Origin: an uncultured Collinsella sp.
GTDB taxonomy: Bacteria; Actinomycetota; Coriobacteriia; Coriobacteriales; Coriobacteriaceae
NCBI GenBank assembly: GCA_902496945.1
Contig: CABVDE010000046.1
Span: forward strand, 1-15,365
Direction of reading: 5' to 3'
DNA length: 15,365 bases
The notes beneath the pieces were generated by a model. The model saw only the letters and a program-made list of their open reading frames with translations. It was not told the DNA's origin and did not search any database. The position numbers were made by a program, and so were the translations under genes. Shown here piece after piece: positions 7,108 through 13,908 of this stretch. The stretch's first letter is position 1, and every line of letters starts with the position of its first letter.

Positions 7108-7257
7108 AAACTATGGCGGTTTACTACGATGAATCGCTCAACCGCGACCACTCCGAAACCTGTTGAACCAAAACAGCAGGTAGATGACTTGCACTTTTTA
7201 GCGAAAAGCCAGCGTGGTTGCAATTTCTCAATTCATCGTAGTAAACCGGCATAGTTT
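7108..7257. repeat. 150-bp element with 27-bp terminal inverted repeats (MITE-like or structured RNA)
   Basis: Bases 7108-7134 (beginning AAACTATGGC) and 7231-7257 (ending GCATAGTTT) are inverted repeats that match at 26 of 27 positions, with one internal substitution. The 96-bp interior can form two further hairpins, CTGTT/AACAG (7160-7164 with 7172-7176) and TTGCA/TGCAA (7189-7193 with 7219-7223), so a transcript of either strand would fold as a long stem with a branched head. I see no coding sequence or obvious target-site duplication. Its place between a promoter and a terminator, outside any gene, fits a miniature inverted-repeat transposable element; a structured RNA is the alternative. 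Confidence 0.65.
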
Positions 7258-7300
7258 CGTATTTCCAGCAGTTCCAAATTCGTCAATACGTCGGCGTTTG

Positions 7301-7335
7301 CAAAAAAGCCCGACCTCCGTGGGAGATCGGGCTTT
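7301..7335 (-). terminator. Rho-independent terminator of argS
   Basis: On the minus strand an 11-bp stem (7332-7322 with 7318-7308), with one G-T wobble and a GC-rich base GCCCGA/TCGGGC, is followed by six T (7307-7302). It starts 49 nt after the argS stop. Confidence 0.92.
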
Positions 7336-7380
7336 CGAGGCTCAGTTAAACCAAACCTGCGCGGTCAAATGACGAGCAGA

Positions 7381-9234
7381 TTACATCTGCTCGGGCGCGG
7401 AAACGCCAACGAGGGTGAGCACCAGGGCGAGCGTCACGCGGACGGCATCGCAAGCGGCCAGACGGGCGCGCGAGAGCTCGGGGTCGACGGGACGGCCCTC
7501 GCTCGGCAGCACCTGGCAGGCAGCGTAGAAGCTGTGGAAGTCACCGGCGAGCTCCTCGGCAAAGTGCGTCAGACGGAACGGAGCACGATCACGAGCGCAG
7601 CTACCAATAAGGTCGGTGAGCTCGTTGAGCTTACGCGAAAGGGCGAGCTCGGTTGGGTCGGTCAGCAGCGAGTAATCGACGTTTTCACCGATGGCCTTGG
7701 CGGCGACGGCCTTCATGCCCATCTCGTCAGCCTGCTCGGGCGTAACGTCAGCAGCACGGCGCAGGATGGAGCACACGCGGGCGTGAGCATACTGCACGTA
7801 ATAGACCGGGTTGGAGTTGTCGCGCTTCTTAACGGCCTCAATATCGAAGTCGACCATCTGGTTGGAGCTCTTGGAGATGAGCGTGTAGCGAGCGGCGTCG
7901 GAACCGACCTCGTCAACGAGCTCCTGCAGGGTCACCATGGTGCCCTTGCGCTTGGACATACGGACGGGCTTGCCGTTGCGCAGCAGGTTGACGAGCTGGC
8001 CCAGCAGAACCTCGAACTTGCCGGGGTAGCCAAGAGCATCGCAGACGCAGCGGACGCGCTCGATGTAGCCGTGGTGGTCGGCACCCCAGATGTCAATGAC
8101 GTGGTCGACGCGCTGGAACTTATCCCAGTGATAGGCGACGTCGGAAGCGAAGTAGGTGTACTCGCCGTCGGACTTGATCAGGACGCGGTCCTTGTCGTCG
8201 CCCAGGTCGGTGGAGCGGAACCACAGGGCGCCGTCCTTGGTGTAGAGGTAGCCCATCTTGTCGAGCTTCTCAAAAGCGCGGTCGACGGCAGAGGTGCCGG
8301 CGGTCTCGCCCTCGGTGTCCTTCACGTACAGCGAACGCTCGGAGTACCAGCGGTCGAAGTCGCAATTGACGGCGTGGCAGAGGTCGCGCATGTTGTCGAC
8401 CATCTTTACGTAGCCGCGCTCACGGAAGCTCTCCATACGCTCCTGCGGATCGGCGTCGACCCACTTGTCACCGTCGGTGCGCCAGAACTCGGCAGCCTCG
8501 TCGATGATGTAGTCGCCGCCGTAGGAGTCCTTTCCCAGAGTCTCGGCAAAGTTGTCCTGATACGGATGGGTCTCGGGATGCTCGTCGTTCTCGTCGGCAA
8601 CAAACGCGTCGCGGTCGGCAATCAGCAGCTTGTGAGCCTCGTCGATATCCACGCCCTGCTTGGCGATGATGTCGGCAAGCTGCATATAGCGCGTGCTGAT
8701 GGAGTTACCGAAGGTGTTCATCTGGGTGCCGTGGTCGTTGATGTAGAACTCACGCTGGATCTGGTAGCCGGCGTGGTCCATGACGCGGCAGAGCGAGTCG
8801 CCCAGCGCGGCCCAACGGCCATGACCGATGTGCATGGGGCCGACGGGGTTGGCGGAGACGAACTCGACCTGGGTCTTCAGGCCACCACCGACGTTGGACT
8901 TAGCGAAGTCCATGCCCTTCTCGCGAGCCTCGCCAAAGATGGCGTTCTTGACGGCGATGGAGAGGTAGAAGTTGATGAAGCCGGGACCGGCGATCTCGAC
9001 CTTCTCGATCGCGGGGTCCTCGGGCATATGGGCAACGACGGCCTCGGCGATCTTGCGCGGGGCGCAGTGAGCCAGCTTGGCAGACTTCAGGGCCATGGTG
9101 GAGGTCCATTCGCCATGAGAAGTGTCAGCCGGTCGCTCGATAGCGCAATCGTCAAGTTCAAATGCGGAAAGGTCGCCGGCCTCCTGGGCCGCAGCAAGCG
9201 CAGCGCGTACCAGCTCTTCAATCTTCTCGGGCAT
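7381..9234 (-). CDS. argS: Arginyl-tRNA synthetase
   Basis: A class I aminoacyl-tRNA synthetase that charges tRNA-Arg with arginine in the cytosol. The protein has 617 aa, within the family range. An N-terminal ArgS-specific domain (about 1-110) is followed by the catalytic core with HIGH at 135-138 (in ANPVGPMHIGHGR) and a KMSKS-type loop MSKRKG at 426-431. The C-terminal DALR anticodon-binding domain begins near YVQYAHARVCSILRRA (about 479-494). The ATG at 9234 has a near-perfect AAGGAGG 4-5 nt upstream; longer readings from 9363 add residues with no family support. It has its own terminator. The upstream leader contains a small hairpin, AGAGTT-N5-AACTCT (9290-9306). I see no T-box-like specifier structure. 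Confidence 0.97.
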   Translation of the reverse strand: MPEKIEELVRAALAAAQEAGDLSAFELDDCAIERPADTSHGEWTSTMALKSAKLAHCAPRKIAEAVVAHMPEDPAIEKVEIAGPGFINFYLSIAVKNAIFGEAREKGMDFAKSNVGGGLKTQVEFVSANPVGPMHIGHGRWAALGDSLCRVMDHAGYQIQREFYINDHGTQMNTFGNSISTRYMQLADIIAKQGVDIDEAHKLLIADRDAFVADENDEHPETHPYQDNFAETLGKDSYGGDYIIDEAAEFWRTDGDKWVDADPQERMESFRERGYVKMVDNMRDLCHAVNCDFDRWYSERSLYVKDTEGETAGTSAVDRAFEKLDKMGYLYTKDGALWFRSTDLGDDKDRVLIKSDGEYTYFASDVAYHWDKFQRVDHVIDIWGADHHGYIERVRCVCDALGYPGKFEVLLGQLVNLLRNGKPVRMSKRKGTMVTLQELVDEVGSDAARYTLISKSSNQMVDFDIEAVKKRDNSNPVYYVQYAHARVCSILRRAADVTPEQADEMGMKAVAAKAIGENVDYSLLTDPTELALSRKLNELTDLIGSCARDRAPFRLTHFAEELAGDFHSFYAACQVLPSEGRPVDPELSRARLAACDAVRVTLALVLTLVGVSAPEQM

Positions 9235-9301
9235 AGATCCTCCTTGTGTTAAAGCCCCCGAGCTCTTGGTCACTCGTAGGGCAAAAGCCAGAGTTTGTAG
9301 A

Positions 9302-9330
9302 ACTCTATCACAAGCGGCGTATACTGTCGC
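9302..9330 (-). promoter_or_regulatory. Possible promoter of argS
   Basis: On the minus strand GCGACA (9330-9325) and TAGAGT (9307-9302) are separated by 17 bp. Each matches four of six consensus bases. It is the best-spaced pair in the region, but the evidence is modest. Confidence 0.35.
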
Positions 9331-9350
9331 AGGGTAAAGCCAATTGATAT

Positions 9351-9511
9351 TGCATATGCACAAAAATGACTACAGCATGTATGGAGCCACTCAAAGATGC
9401 CGGTCTGCCTGCAGATTATGCACACGTTGAAAATGCATAAAGGTGTGAATGGGTAGCACGTTTTATCGAATACTCTAACCTATCGGAGTTGTGTGCTTTT
9501 CCTGCATAAAG
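9351..9511. promoter_or_regulatory. Cluster of TGCATA half-sites in the argS/CarD-like divergent region
   Basis: Five TGCATA/TATGCA half-sites fall within about 160 bp. They are the palindrome TGCATATGCA (9351-9360, two overlapping half-sites), an inverted pair TTATGCA-N11-TGCATAA (9416-9440), and a single TGCATAAAG (9503-9511) that repeats the nine bases at 9434-9442. Spacing of the inverted pair, 18 bp centre to centre, suits a dimeric regulator. The 342-base gap 9235-9576 contains no gene that I can see. Confidence 0.45.
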
Positions 9512-9576
9512 TTAGGGTTTGCGCACGTCAGCGTGTTATTCTAGACATACGTAAATTCGTATAAGTTGGAGGTAGC

Positions 9577-10062
9577 ATGTTCTCAATCGGTCAACACGTC
9601 ATTCATCCGGGTCAGGGAGTCTGCACCGTCGTCGGTTTTAGGGACGACACGCCGCAGCCCATGCTGTTGCTCGAGACCAAGCAGGGACATGCGCAAACGA
9701 TCCTTATGTACCCCGTAGCGCAGGCCGACCGTTTGCACGCCGCTATCTCGCAGCAAGATGCCGAGCACCTGTTGAGCCACTACGACGAGCTGGAGTGCGA
9801 CACCTTTACCGAGCGCAACAGCTCGCTTGAGGAGACGCACTTTAAACAGCAGCTCAAGCTGGGTGCGCCCGAGACGGTCCGCGTGGCGAAGACCATGATG
9901 CACCGCATTCGCCAGGCCGAAAAAGCCGATAAAAAGCCCAGCTCCTACTACATGCGCGTGCTCAAGGAGGCCAAGCGCCGCTCCATCGAGGAGTTCGCCG
10001 TGGCCCTTGGCGTCACCGAGGAGGCCGCCGAAGCCCGCCTATCCCAAGCCGCCCTCAACTAA
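9577..10062 (+). CDS. CarD-family transcriptional regulator
   Basis: A 161-aa protein of the CarD/CdnL family, which binds the RNA polymerase beta subunit and adjusts open-complex stability at promoters. The N-terminal RNAP-interaction domain spans about residues 1-55 and opens with the family signature FSIGQHVIHPGQGVCTVVGF (2-21). The C-terminal helical domain follows (about 78-157), with a basic stretch at 128-135 (VLKEAKRR). The start is supported by GGAGG (9568-9572) 4 nt upstream. It contains no tryptophan, although mycobacterial CarD uses a wedge Trp at the DNA fork. A -10-like TATTCT is at 9537-9542 without a clear -35 box. An inverted repeat ATACG-N6-CGTAT (9547-9562) sits just before the ribosome-binding site. 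It ends at a hairpin terminator shared in design with the one after the HD gene. Confidence 0.9.
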   Translation: MFSIGQHVIHPGQGVCTVVGFRDDTPQPMLLLETKQGHAQTILMYPVAQADRLHAAISQQDAEHLLSHYDELECDTFTERNSSLEETHFKQQLKLGAPETVRVAKTMMHRIRQAEKADKKPSSYYMRVLKEAKRRSIEEFAVALGVTEEAAEARLSQAALN

Positions 10063-10069
10063 CCTGCCA

Positions 10070-10110
10070 AAAACCACCACAATGGGGACAGGCACCTTTG
10101 TGGTGGTTTT
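10070..10110 (+). terminator. Terminator of the CarD-like gene; left copy of the GGGGACAGGCACC hairpin
   Basis: A 13-bp perfect stem (10070-10082 with 10098-10110) has core CCACCACAA/TTGTGGTGG, with an A-run on the 5' side and TTTT on the 3' side. The 15-nt loop carries GGGGACAGGCACC (10084-10096). It starts 7 nt after the stop. The same hairpin, inverted by loop orientation, lies at 10781-10821. Confidence 0.88.
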
Positions 10111-10126
10111 CTCGTTCTAGTAGTAT
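10098..10126 (+). promoter_or_regulatory. Possible promoter of the HD-domain gene
   Basis: TTGTGG (10098-10103) and TAGTAT (10121-10126) are 17 bp apart, with a start near 10133. The -35-like box is part of the 3' arm of the preceding terminator hairpin, so repeat and promoter would overlap. Each box is a partial consensus match only. Confidence 0.3.
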
Positions 10127-10164
10127 TCATGCTTATCGATACCTACGAGCACAAGGAGTCTGTT

Positions 10165-10764
10165 ATGGCAGAGCTGCTTACCGCCGGAATCACTCGCGAC
10201 CGCGCGTTCGAACTGCTCATCGAGCACAACAAAGACCCGTTCCACATCACGCACGGCAAAACCGTTGAGGGCACCATGCGCTACTTTGCGCGCGAGTTCG
10301 ACCCCGAGAACGAAGAGTTTTGGGGGATCGTCGGCCTGCTGCACGACCTGGATTGGGAGGAACATGAGGATGATCCCATGAACCATACCATCTATGCGGC
10401 CGAGATCCTTGAGGGCGAGGGTGCGTCCCCGGAGCTCATTCGCGCTATCCAGACACATACGTCCGATTTCAATACCTCGCTGCCCAAGCCCGAGCTGCAG
10501 ATGGAAAAGATCCTGTTTGCCTGCGACGAGCTCACCGGCCTAATCGGCGCCGCCGTCATCATGCGCCCGAGCAAGAGCGTCATGGACTTTACGACTAAGT
10601 CGCTCAAGAAGAAGTTCAAGGACAAGCGCTTTGCCGCCGGCTGCTCGCGCGACGTGATTTCGCAGGGCGCCGAGATGCTGGGCTGGGAGCTCCCCGAGCT
10701 CTTCGACCGCACCATCGCGGCCATGCAGTCCTTCGCCCCCGACCGTGACACCTTCCAGGCCTAA
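10165..10764 (+). CDS. HD-domain protein (predicted metal-dependent phosphohydrolase)
   Basis: A 199-aa soluble protein of the HD superfamily, metal-dependent enzymes that usually cleave phosphate esters of nucleotides or similar substrates. Metal-ligand candidates appear in the expected order: His30 (in HITHGKT), His60-Asp61 (in LLHDLDW), His74 (NHTIYA), His98 (QTH) and Asp121 (ACDELTG). The C-terminal third is a charged helical region (about 138-155, with a lysine-rich KKKFKDK). The ATG at 10165 follows AAGGAG (10153-10158) with 6-nt spacing; an ATG at 10129 is in frame but lacks a ribosome-binding site. No partner gene indicates the substrate. It stands alone between two inverted copies of one hairpin. 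Confidence 0.85.
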   Translation: MAELLTAGITRDRAFELLIEHNKDPFHITHGKTVEGTMRYFAREFDPENEEFWGIVGLLHDLDWEEHEDDPMNHTIYAAEILEGEGASPELIRAIQTHTSDFNTSLPKPELQMEKILFACDELTGLIGAAVIMRPSKSVMDFTTKSLKKKFKDKRFAAGCSRDVISQGAEMLGWELPELFDRTIAAMQSFAPDRDTFQA

Positions 10765-10780
10765 TCGCACCGCGCAACCT

Positions 10781-10822
10781 AAAACCACCACAAAGGTGCC
10801 TGTCCCCTTTGTGGTGGTTTTT
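10781..10822. terminator. Bidirectional terminator of HD gene and proA; right copy of the GGGGACAGGCACC hairpin
   Basis: A 14-bp perfect stem (10781-10794 with 10808-10821) has core CCACCACAAA/TTTGTGGTGG and loop GGTGCCTGTCCCC (10795-10807). A-run and T-run flank it, so it can act for the plus-strand HD gene (stop at 10764) and the minus-strand proA (stop at 10837). Its reverse complement matches the hairpin at 10070-10110 with one substitution. Confidence 0.9.
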
Positions 10823-10836
10823 CGTTTGCATGGGCG

Positions 10837-12123
10837 CTAGGGACGGACCTGTCCGGTGCCGCGGAGCTTGTATTTGTAGGTGGTGAGGGCCTCGGCGGCG
10901 AAGGGTCCGCGGGCGTGGAGCTTTTGGGTCGAGATGCCGATCTCGGCGCCCAGGCCAAACTCGCCGCCGTCGGTGAAACGCGTACTGGCGTTAGCGTACA
11001 CGGCCGAGGCATCGACCGCATCCAGGAAGTGCTCGCAGGCATCCTCGTCCTCGGCAACGATGGCCTCGGAGTGCATGGTGCCGTAGCGGTTGATGTGCGC
11101 GATGGCCTCGTCCTCGTTCGCCGCAACCTTCACGCTCATCTCGAGCGCCAGGTACTCACGGCCCCAGTCCTCCTCAGTCGCGGCAACATAGTCGTCGCCC
11201 TCGGCAAGCCCAGCGTCGGCGCACGCGGCGCACGTGGCCTCGTCGCCGTGAATGAACACGCCGTGGTCATGCAGCACAGCCACGACCGCAGGCAAAAACG
11301 CATCGGCCACGGCACGGTCGACCAGCAGCGACTCGGCGGCATTGCACACGCCCACGCGCTGGGTCTTGGCATTGACGATAATGTTGAGTGCCTTGTCAAA
11401 GTCGGCGGATTCATGCACGTAAATGTGGCAGTTGCCCGTGCCCGTCTCGATTACCGGCACAAGCGACTCGCACACGCAGCGCTGGATCAGGCCCGCACCA
11501 CCGCGCGGAATGAGCACGTCGACGATACCGCGGAGCTTCATGAGCTCGCCGGTGGCCTCGCGGTCGGTTGACTCGATCATCGACACAGCCGCGCGCGGGA
11601 AACCCTTAGCCTCGAGCGCATCGGCCAACAGCTCCGAAATCATGGCACACGAATGATAAGCCAGCGAGCCGCCACGCAGGATGCAGGCATTGCCGGTACG
11701 GATGCAGATACCCGCGGCATCGGCCGTCACGTTGGGACGCGCCTCATACACCATGGCGACCAGGCCCAGCGGCACGCTCACGCGGGTGAGGTCCACGCCG
11801 CTTGCGAGCACGCGGTGGTCGAGCACGCGGCCGACAGGATCGGGCAGCTCGGCGAGTTTCTCCAAACCGGCGGACATGCCCTCGATGCGCTCGGGCGTCA
11901 GCAACAGGCGATCGAGCAGGCCGGCCGAGGTGCCCGCATCGCGCGCGGCGGACATATCGAGCTCGTTGGCGGCGACGATGGAGTCGACACCGTTGCGCAG
12001 TGCTGCGGCCATGGCGCGCACGGCCTCCTGGCGCTGCTCATCGCTCGCCGTGGCAAGCGAGGCCGACGCTGCCTTGGCGGCAACGGCAAGATCGTGGACA
12101 TACGTAGCTATATCGACCGACAT
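10837..12123 (-). CDS. proA: Glutamate-5-semialdehyde dehydrogenase (gamma-glutamyl phosphate reductase)
   Basis: The second enzyme of proline synthesis from glutamate: it reduces gamma-glutamyl phosphate with NADPH to glutamate-5-semialdehyde in the cytosol. The chain has 428 aa, the normal length. Visible signatures are VPLGLVAMVYEARPNVT (117-133), the glycine-rich LRGGS (149-153), the catalytic cysteine Cys260 in RVGVCNAAE, and the C-terminal RGPFAAEALTTYKYKLRGTG (405-424). The ATG at 12123 is preceded by AAAGGG with 6-nt spacing. Its usual partner proB is 1.8 kb away on the same strand, with an opposite-strand gene between them, so the two cannot share an ordinary operon message. It ends at the hairpin at 10781-10822. 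Confidence 0.97.
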   Translation of the reverse strand: MSVDIATYVHDLAVAAKAASASLATASDEQRQEAVRAMAAALRNGVDSIVAANELDMSAARDAGTSAGLLDRLLLTPERIEGMSAGLEKLAELPDPVGRVLDHRVLASGVDLTRVSVPLGLVAMVYEARPNVTADAAGICIRTGNACILRGGSLAYHSCAMISELLADALEAKGFPRAAVSMIESTDREATGELMKLRGIVDVLIPRGGAGLIQRCVCESLVPVIETGTGNCHIYVHESADFDKALNIIVNAKTQRVGVCNAAESLLVDRAVADAFLPAVVAVLHDHGVFIHGDEATCAACADAGLAEGDDYVAATEEDWGREYLALEMSVKVAANEDEAIAHINRYGTMHSEAIVAEDEDACEHFLDAVDASAVYANASTRFTDGGEFGLGAEIGISTQKLHARGPFAAEALTTYKYKLRGTGQVRP

Positions 12124-12236
12124 GGGCGGCCCTTTCTCTTAGTAGTTTGCCCACCATGGTAGCCGATTTGTGCATGGCCTCGCCCGCGGCGGTAGAATTG
12201 GTCAACCCGAAACACCGCAACGAACGGAAGACTCAC

Positions 12237-13655
12237 ATGGCCCTCATCACTTCGTACCACGTCCCCGGCCTGTATGTCGAGGACCACAGCATCGACGTCC
12301 CCCTCGACTGGCGTGGTCTGGAGCCGATGCTCCTGGCCGTCGGCAGCACCATGCGCCGCGGCGCTATGCCGGCACCCATCGCCGGCGCTCCCGAGAGCAT
12401 CAAACTCTTCTACCGCGTGGTTTGCGCGCCCGACCGCATCAACGACGATCTGCCGCTGCTCCTGTTTTTGCAGGGCGGCCCCGGCGGCGAGAGTCCGCGT
12501 CCGCTGTCACCTACAAGCGATGGCTGGATCGAGGAGGCCGTCAAGCACTTCCGCGTCGTCCTGCCCGACCAGCGCGGCACCGGGCGCAGCAGCTGTGTAG
12601 ACGGGCGTACGATCGCGGCTCTGGGCGAGCGCGCGACGGCGGCCGGCTCCGATGCCGCACGCTCGCAGGCGGACTTCCTCAAGCGCCACCTCGCCAGCTC
12701 CATCGTGCGCGATTTTGAGTACCTGCGCCTGGTGGGCTTTGGCGGCAAGCCGTGGGTCACGCTCGGCCAAAGCTACGGCGGATTTTTAACGCTGAGCTAC
12801 CTGTCGCTCTTCCCCGAGGGCGTGGCGGCGAGCTTTACCTGCGGCGGCATCCCCCACGTCCCGGCGAGCGCCAGCGAGGTCTACGCGCACACCTTCCCGC
12901 GCATGGCCTCCAAGACGCAGCAGTATTACGACCGCTACCCCGCCGACGTCGAGCGCGTGGCGGCTCTTGCCGATGCGCTTGAGGAGCAGAAGCCCGTGCT
13001 GTCCGACGGCTCGCCAATGACGGTGGAGCGTCTGCAACTTATGGGCAGCGACTTTGGCATGAAGCCGAGCTTTGAGCGCATGCACTGGATTATCGATCAC
13101 GCTTTTGTTGACGGCGACGGCACGCTGAGCTGCGGTACCTCGGTATCCGACAGCTTTTTGATGCGCGCCTTCGAGCGCACCAACACGCGCACGAATCCGC
13201 TGTACTGGACGCTTCAGGAGTTCATCTACGCCGACGGCGACACCATGCCCATTCGCTGGGCCGCGGCCAAAGAGAAAGCTCATCGTGCCGAGTTCGATAC
13301 CCTCGCGCGCCCGCTCATGTTTACCGGCGAGGCCATGTTCCCGTGGATGTTTGGGCAGATGCCCGAACTTAAGCCCTTTAAGCCCGCGATGGACCTGCTG
13401 ATGGAGGACACCAGCTGGGACAAGATCTACGACCCGCAGCGCCTGGCCTGCAACGAGGTGCCACTCCAGGCCGCGGTGTACTTCGATGACATGTACGTGG
13501 ATTCGGGCCTGCAGCTCGACACGCTTAGCCGCGTGGGCAACTCGCACGCCTGGGTGACCAACGAGTTCGAGCACGACGGCCTGCACGGCAGTAAGGTGTT
13601 CAAGCACCTCTACGACGAAGCCCTCAACCGCGGAGACCTGCGCCAAATCTTCTAG
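12237..13655 (+). CDS. Alpha/beta-hydrolase, peptidase family S33 (proline iminopeptidase-like)
   Basis: A 472-aa cytosolic serine hydrolase resembling S33 prolyl aminopeptidases, which remove N-terminal proline from peptides. Visible are the oxyanion region LFLQGGPGGES (76-86), DQRGTGRSS (111-119), and the nucleophile elbow GQSYGG (177-182) with Ser179. Near the C-terminus, YFDDMYVDSG (415-424) and NEFEHDGLHG (442-451) probably supply the catalytic Asp and His. It lacks a signal peptide. The ATG at 12237 has GGAAG 6 nt upstream; the frame is open back to 12147 but without a ribosome-binding site. A -10-like TAGAAT is at 12193-12198, with only a poor -35 box. It sits divergent from proA and convergent with proB, so a proline-salvage role is attractive, but substrate specificity cannot be read from the sequence. 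Confidence 0.87.
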   Translation: MALITSYHVPGLYVEDHSIDVPLDWRGLEPMLLAVGSTMRRGAMPAPIAGAPESIKLFYRVVCAPDRINDDLPLLLFLQGGPGGESPRPLSPTSDGWIEEAVKHFRVVLPDQRGTGRSSCVDGRTIAALGERATAAGSDAARSQADFLKRHLASSIVRDFEYLRLVGFGGKPWVTLGQSYGGFLTLSYLSLFPEGVAASFTCGGIPHVPASASEVYAHTFPRMASKTQQYYDRYPADVERVAALADALEEQKPVLSDGSPMTVERLQLMGSDFGMKPSFERMHWIIDHAFVDGDGTLSCGTSVSDSFLMRAFERTNTRTNPLYWTLQEFIYADGDTMPIRWAAAKEKAHRAEFDTLARPLMFTGEAMFPWMFGQMPELKPFKPAMDLLMEDTSWDKIYDPQRLACNEVPLQAAVYFDDMYVDSGLQLDTLSRVGNSHAWVTNEFEHDGLHGSKVFKHLYDEALNRGDLRQIF

Positions 13656-13657
13656 CG

Positions 13658-13705
13658 AAGGAGTGTCCCCAACTGCCGGCACATAAGGAACGTCCCCAAG
13701 TGCCA
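13658..13705 (-). repeat. Tandem GGGAC element, copy 2 (27-bp period, central palindrome)
   Basis: On the minus strand, GGGACGTTC, 18 bp, then GGGACACTC, with the two GGGAC boxes at 13696-13692 and 13669-13665 (period 27). A perfect 8-bp palindrome TGCCGGCA (13673-13680) lies six bases after the first box, exactly where copy 1 has GACTAGTC. Each box is preceded by a degenerate repeat, TGGCACTTG and CGGCAGTTG. It starts 3 nt after the peptidase stop codon. No ORF. Confidence 0.75.
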
Positions 13706-13800
13706 GGTTAATGAAGTCATTGCAGAAAGAGGACGGAAAGCGAAAACGCCCTAAGCGAGCAGCCTTAATTCGCAGGTTGAGCAAAAGAAGCGAGCGCCGT

Positions 13801-13888
13801 CCAGAGCGAACAAGTTGACATGAAAAAGGCGGGGCATAGACCTGATTGGTCATGCCTCGCCTTTTGAATGGCAAATTGTCGCTCTGGG
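13801..13888. terminator. Large composite hairpin terminator between S33 peptidase and proB
   Basis: The inner stem pairs 13825-13837 with 13852-13864 (13 bp, one G-T wobble on the plus strand), and its loop pairs again as GACC/GGTC. An outer stem CCAGAGCGA (13801-13809) with TCGCTCTGG (13879-13887), extended by CAA/TTG, encloses it. Five T follow the inner stem on the minus strand (13827-13823) and four on the plus strand (13862-13865). It lies 21 nt after the proB stop and is the only terminator candidate for the peptidase gene. The stretch 13706-13800 shows nothing else that I recognise. Confidence 0.8.
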
Positions 13889-13908
13889 CGGCGCGCAGCG
13901 TCGACCCG

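Noticed and set aside
7072..7254. Small 60-codon frame across the 150-bp inverted-repeat element
   Set aside because: No ribosome-binding site, and its ends coincide with the repeat arms, so the sequence is explained by the repeat.
7369..9252. Long plus-strand frame (627 codons) opposite argS
   Set aside because: It mirrors argS codon by codon, has Leu/Val/Gly/Asp-biased composition typical of an antisense shadow in GC-rich DNA, and has no family features.
9235..9380. T-box riboswitch upstream of argS
   Set aside because: No specifier loop or T-box antiterminator sequence is visible, and no terminator precedes the start codon; only a small 6-bp hairpin is present.
12786..13874. Minus-strand frame (362 codons) opposite the S33 peptidase
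   Set aside because: Antisense shadow. The plus strand carries the full set of S33 motifs.
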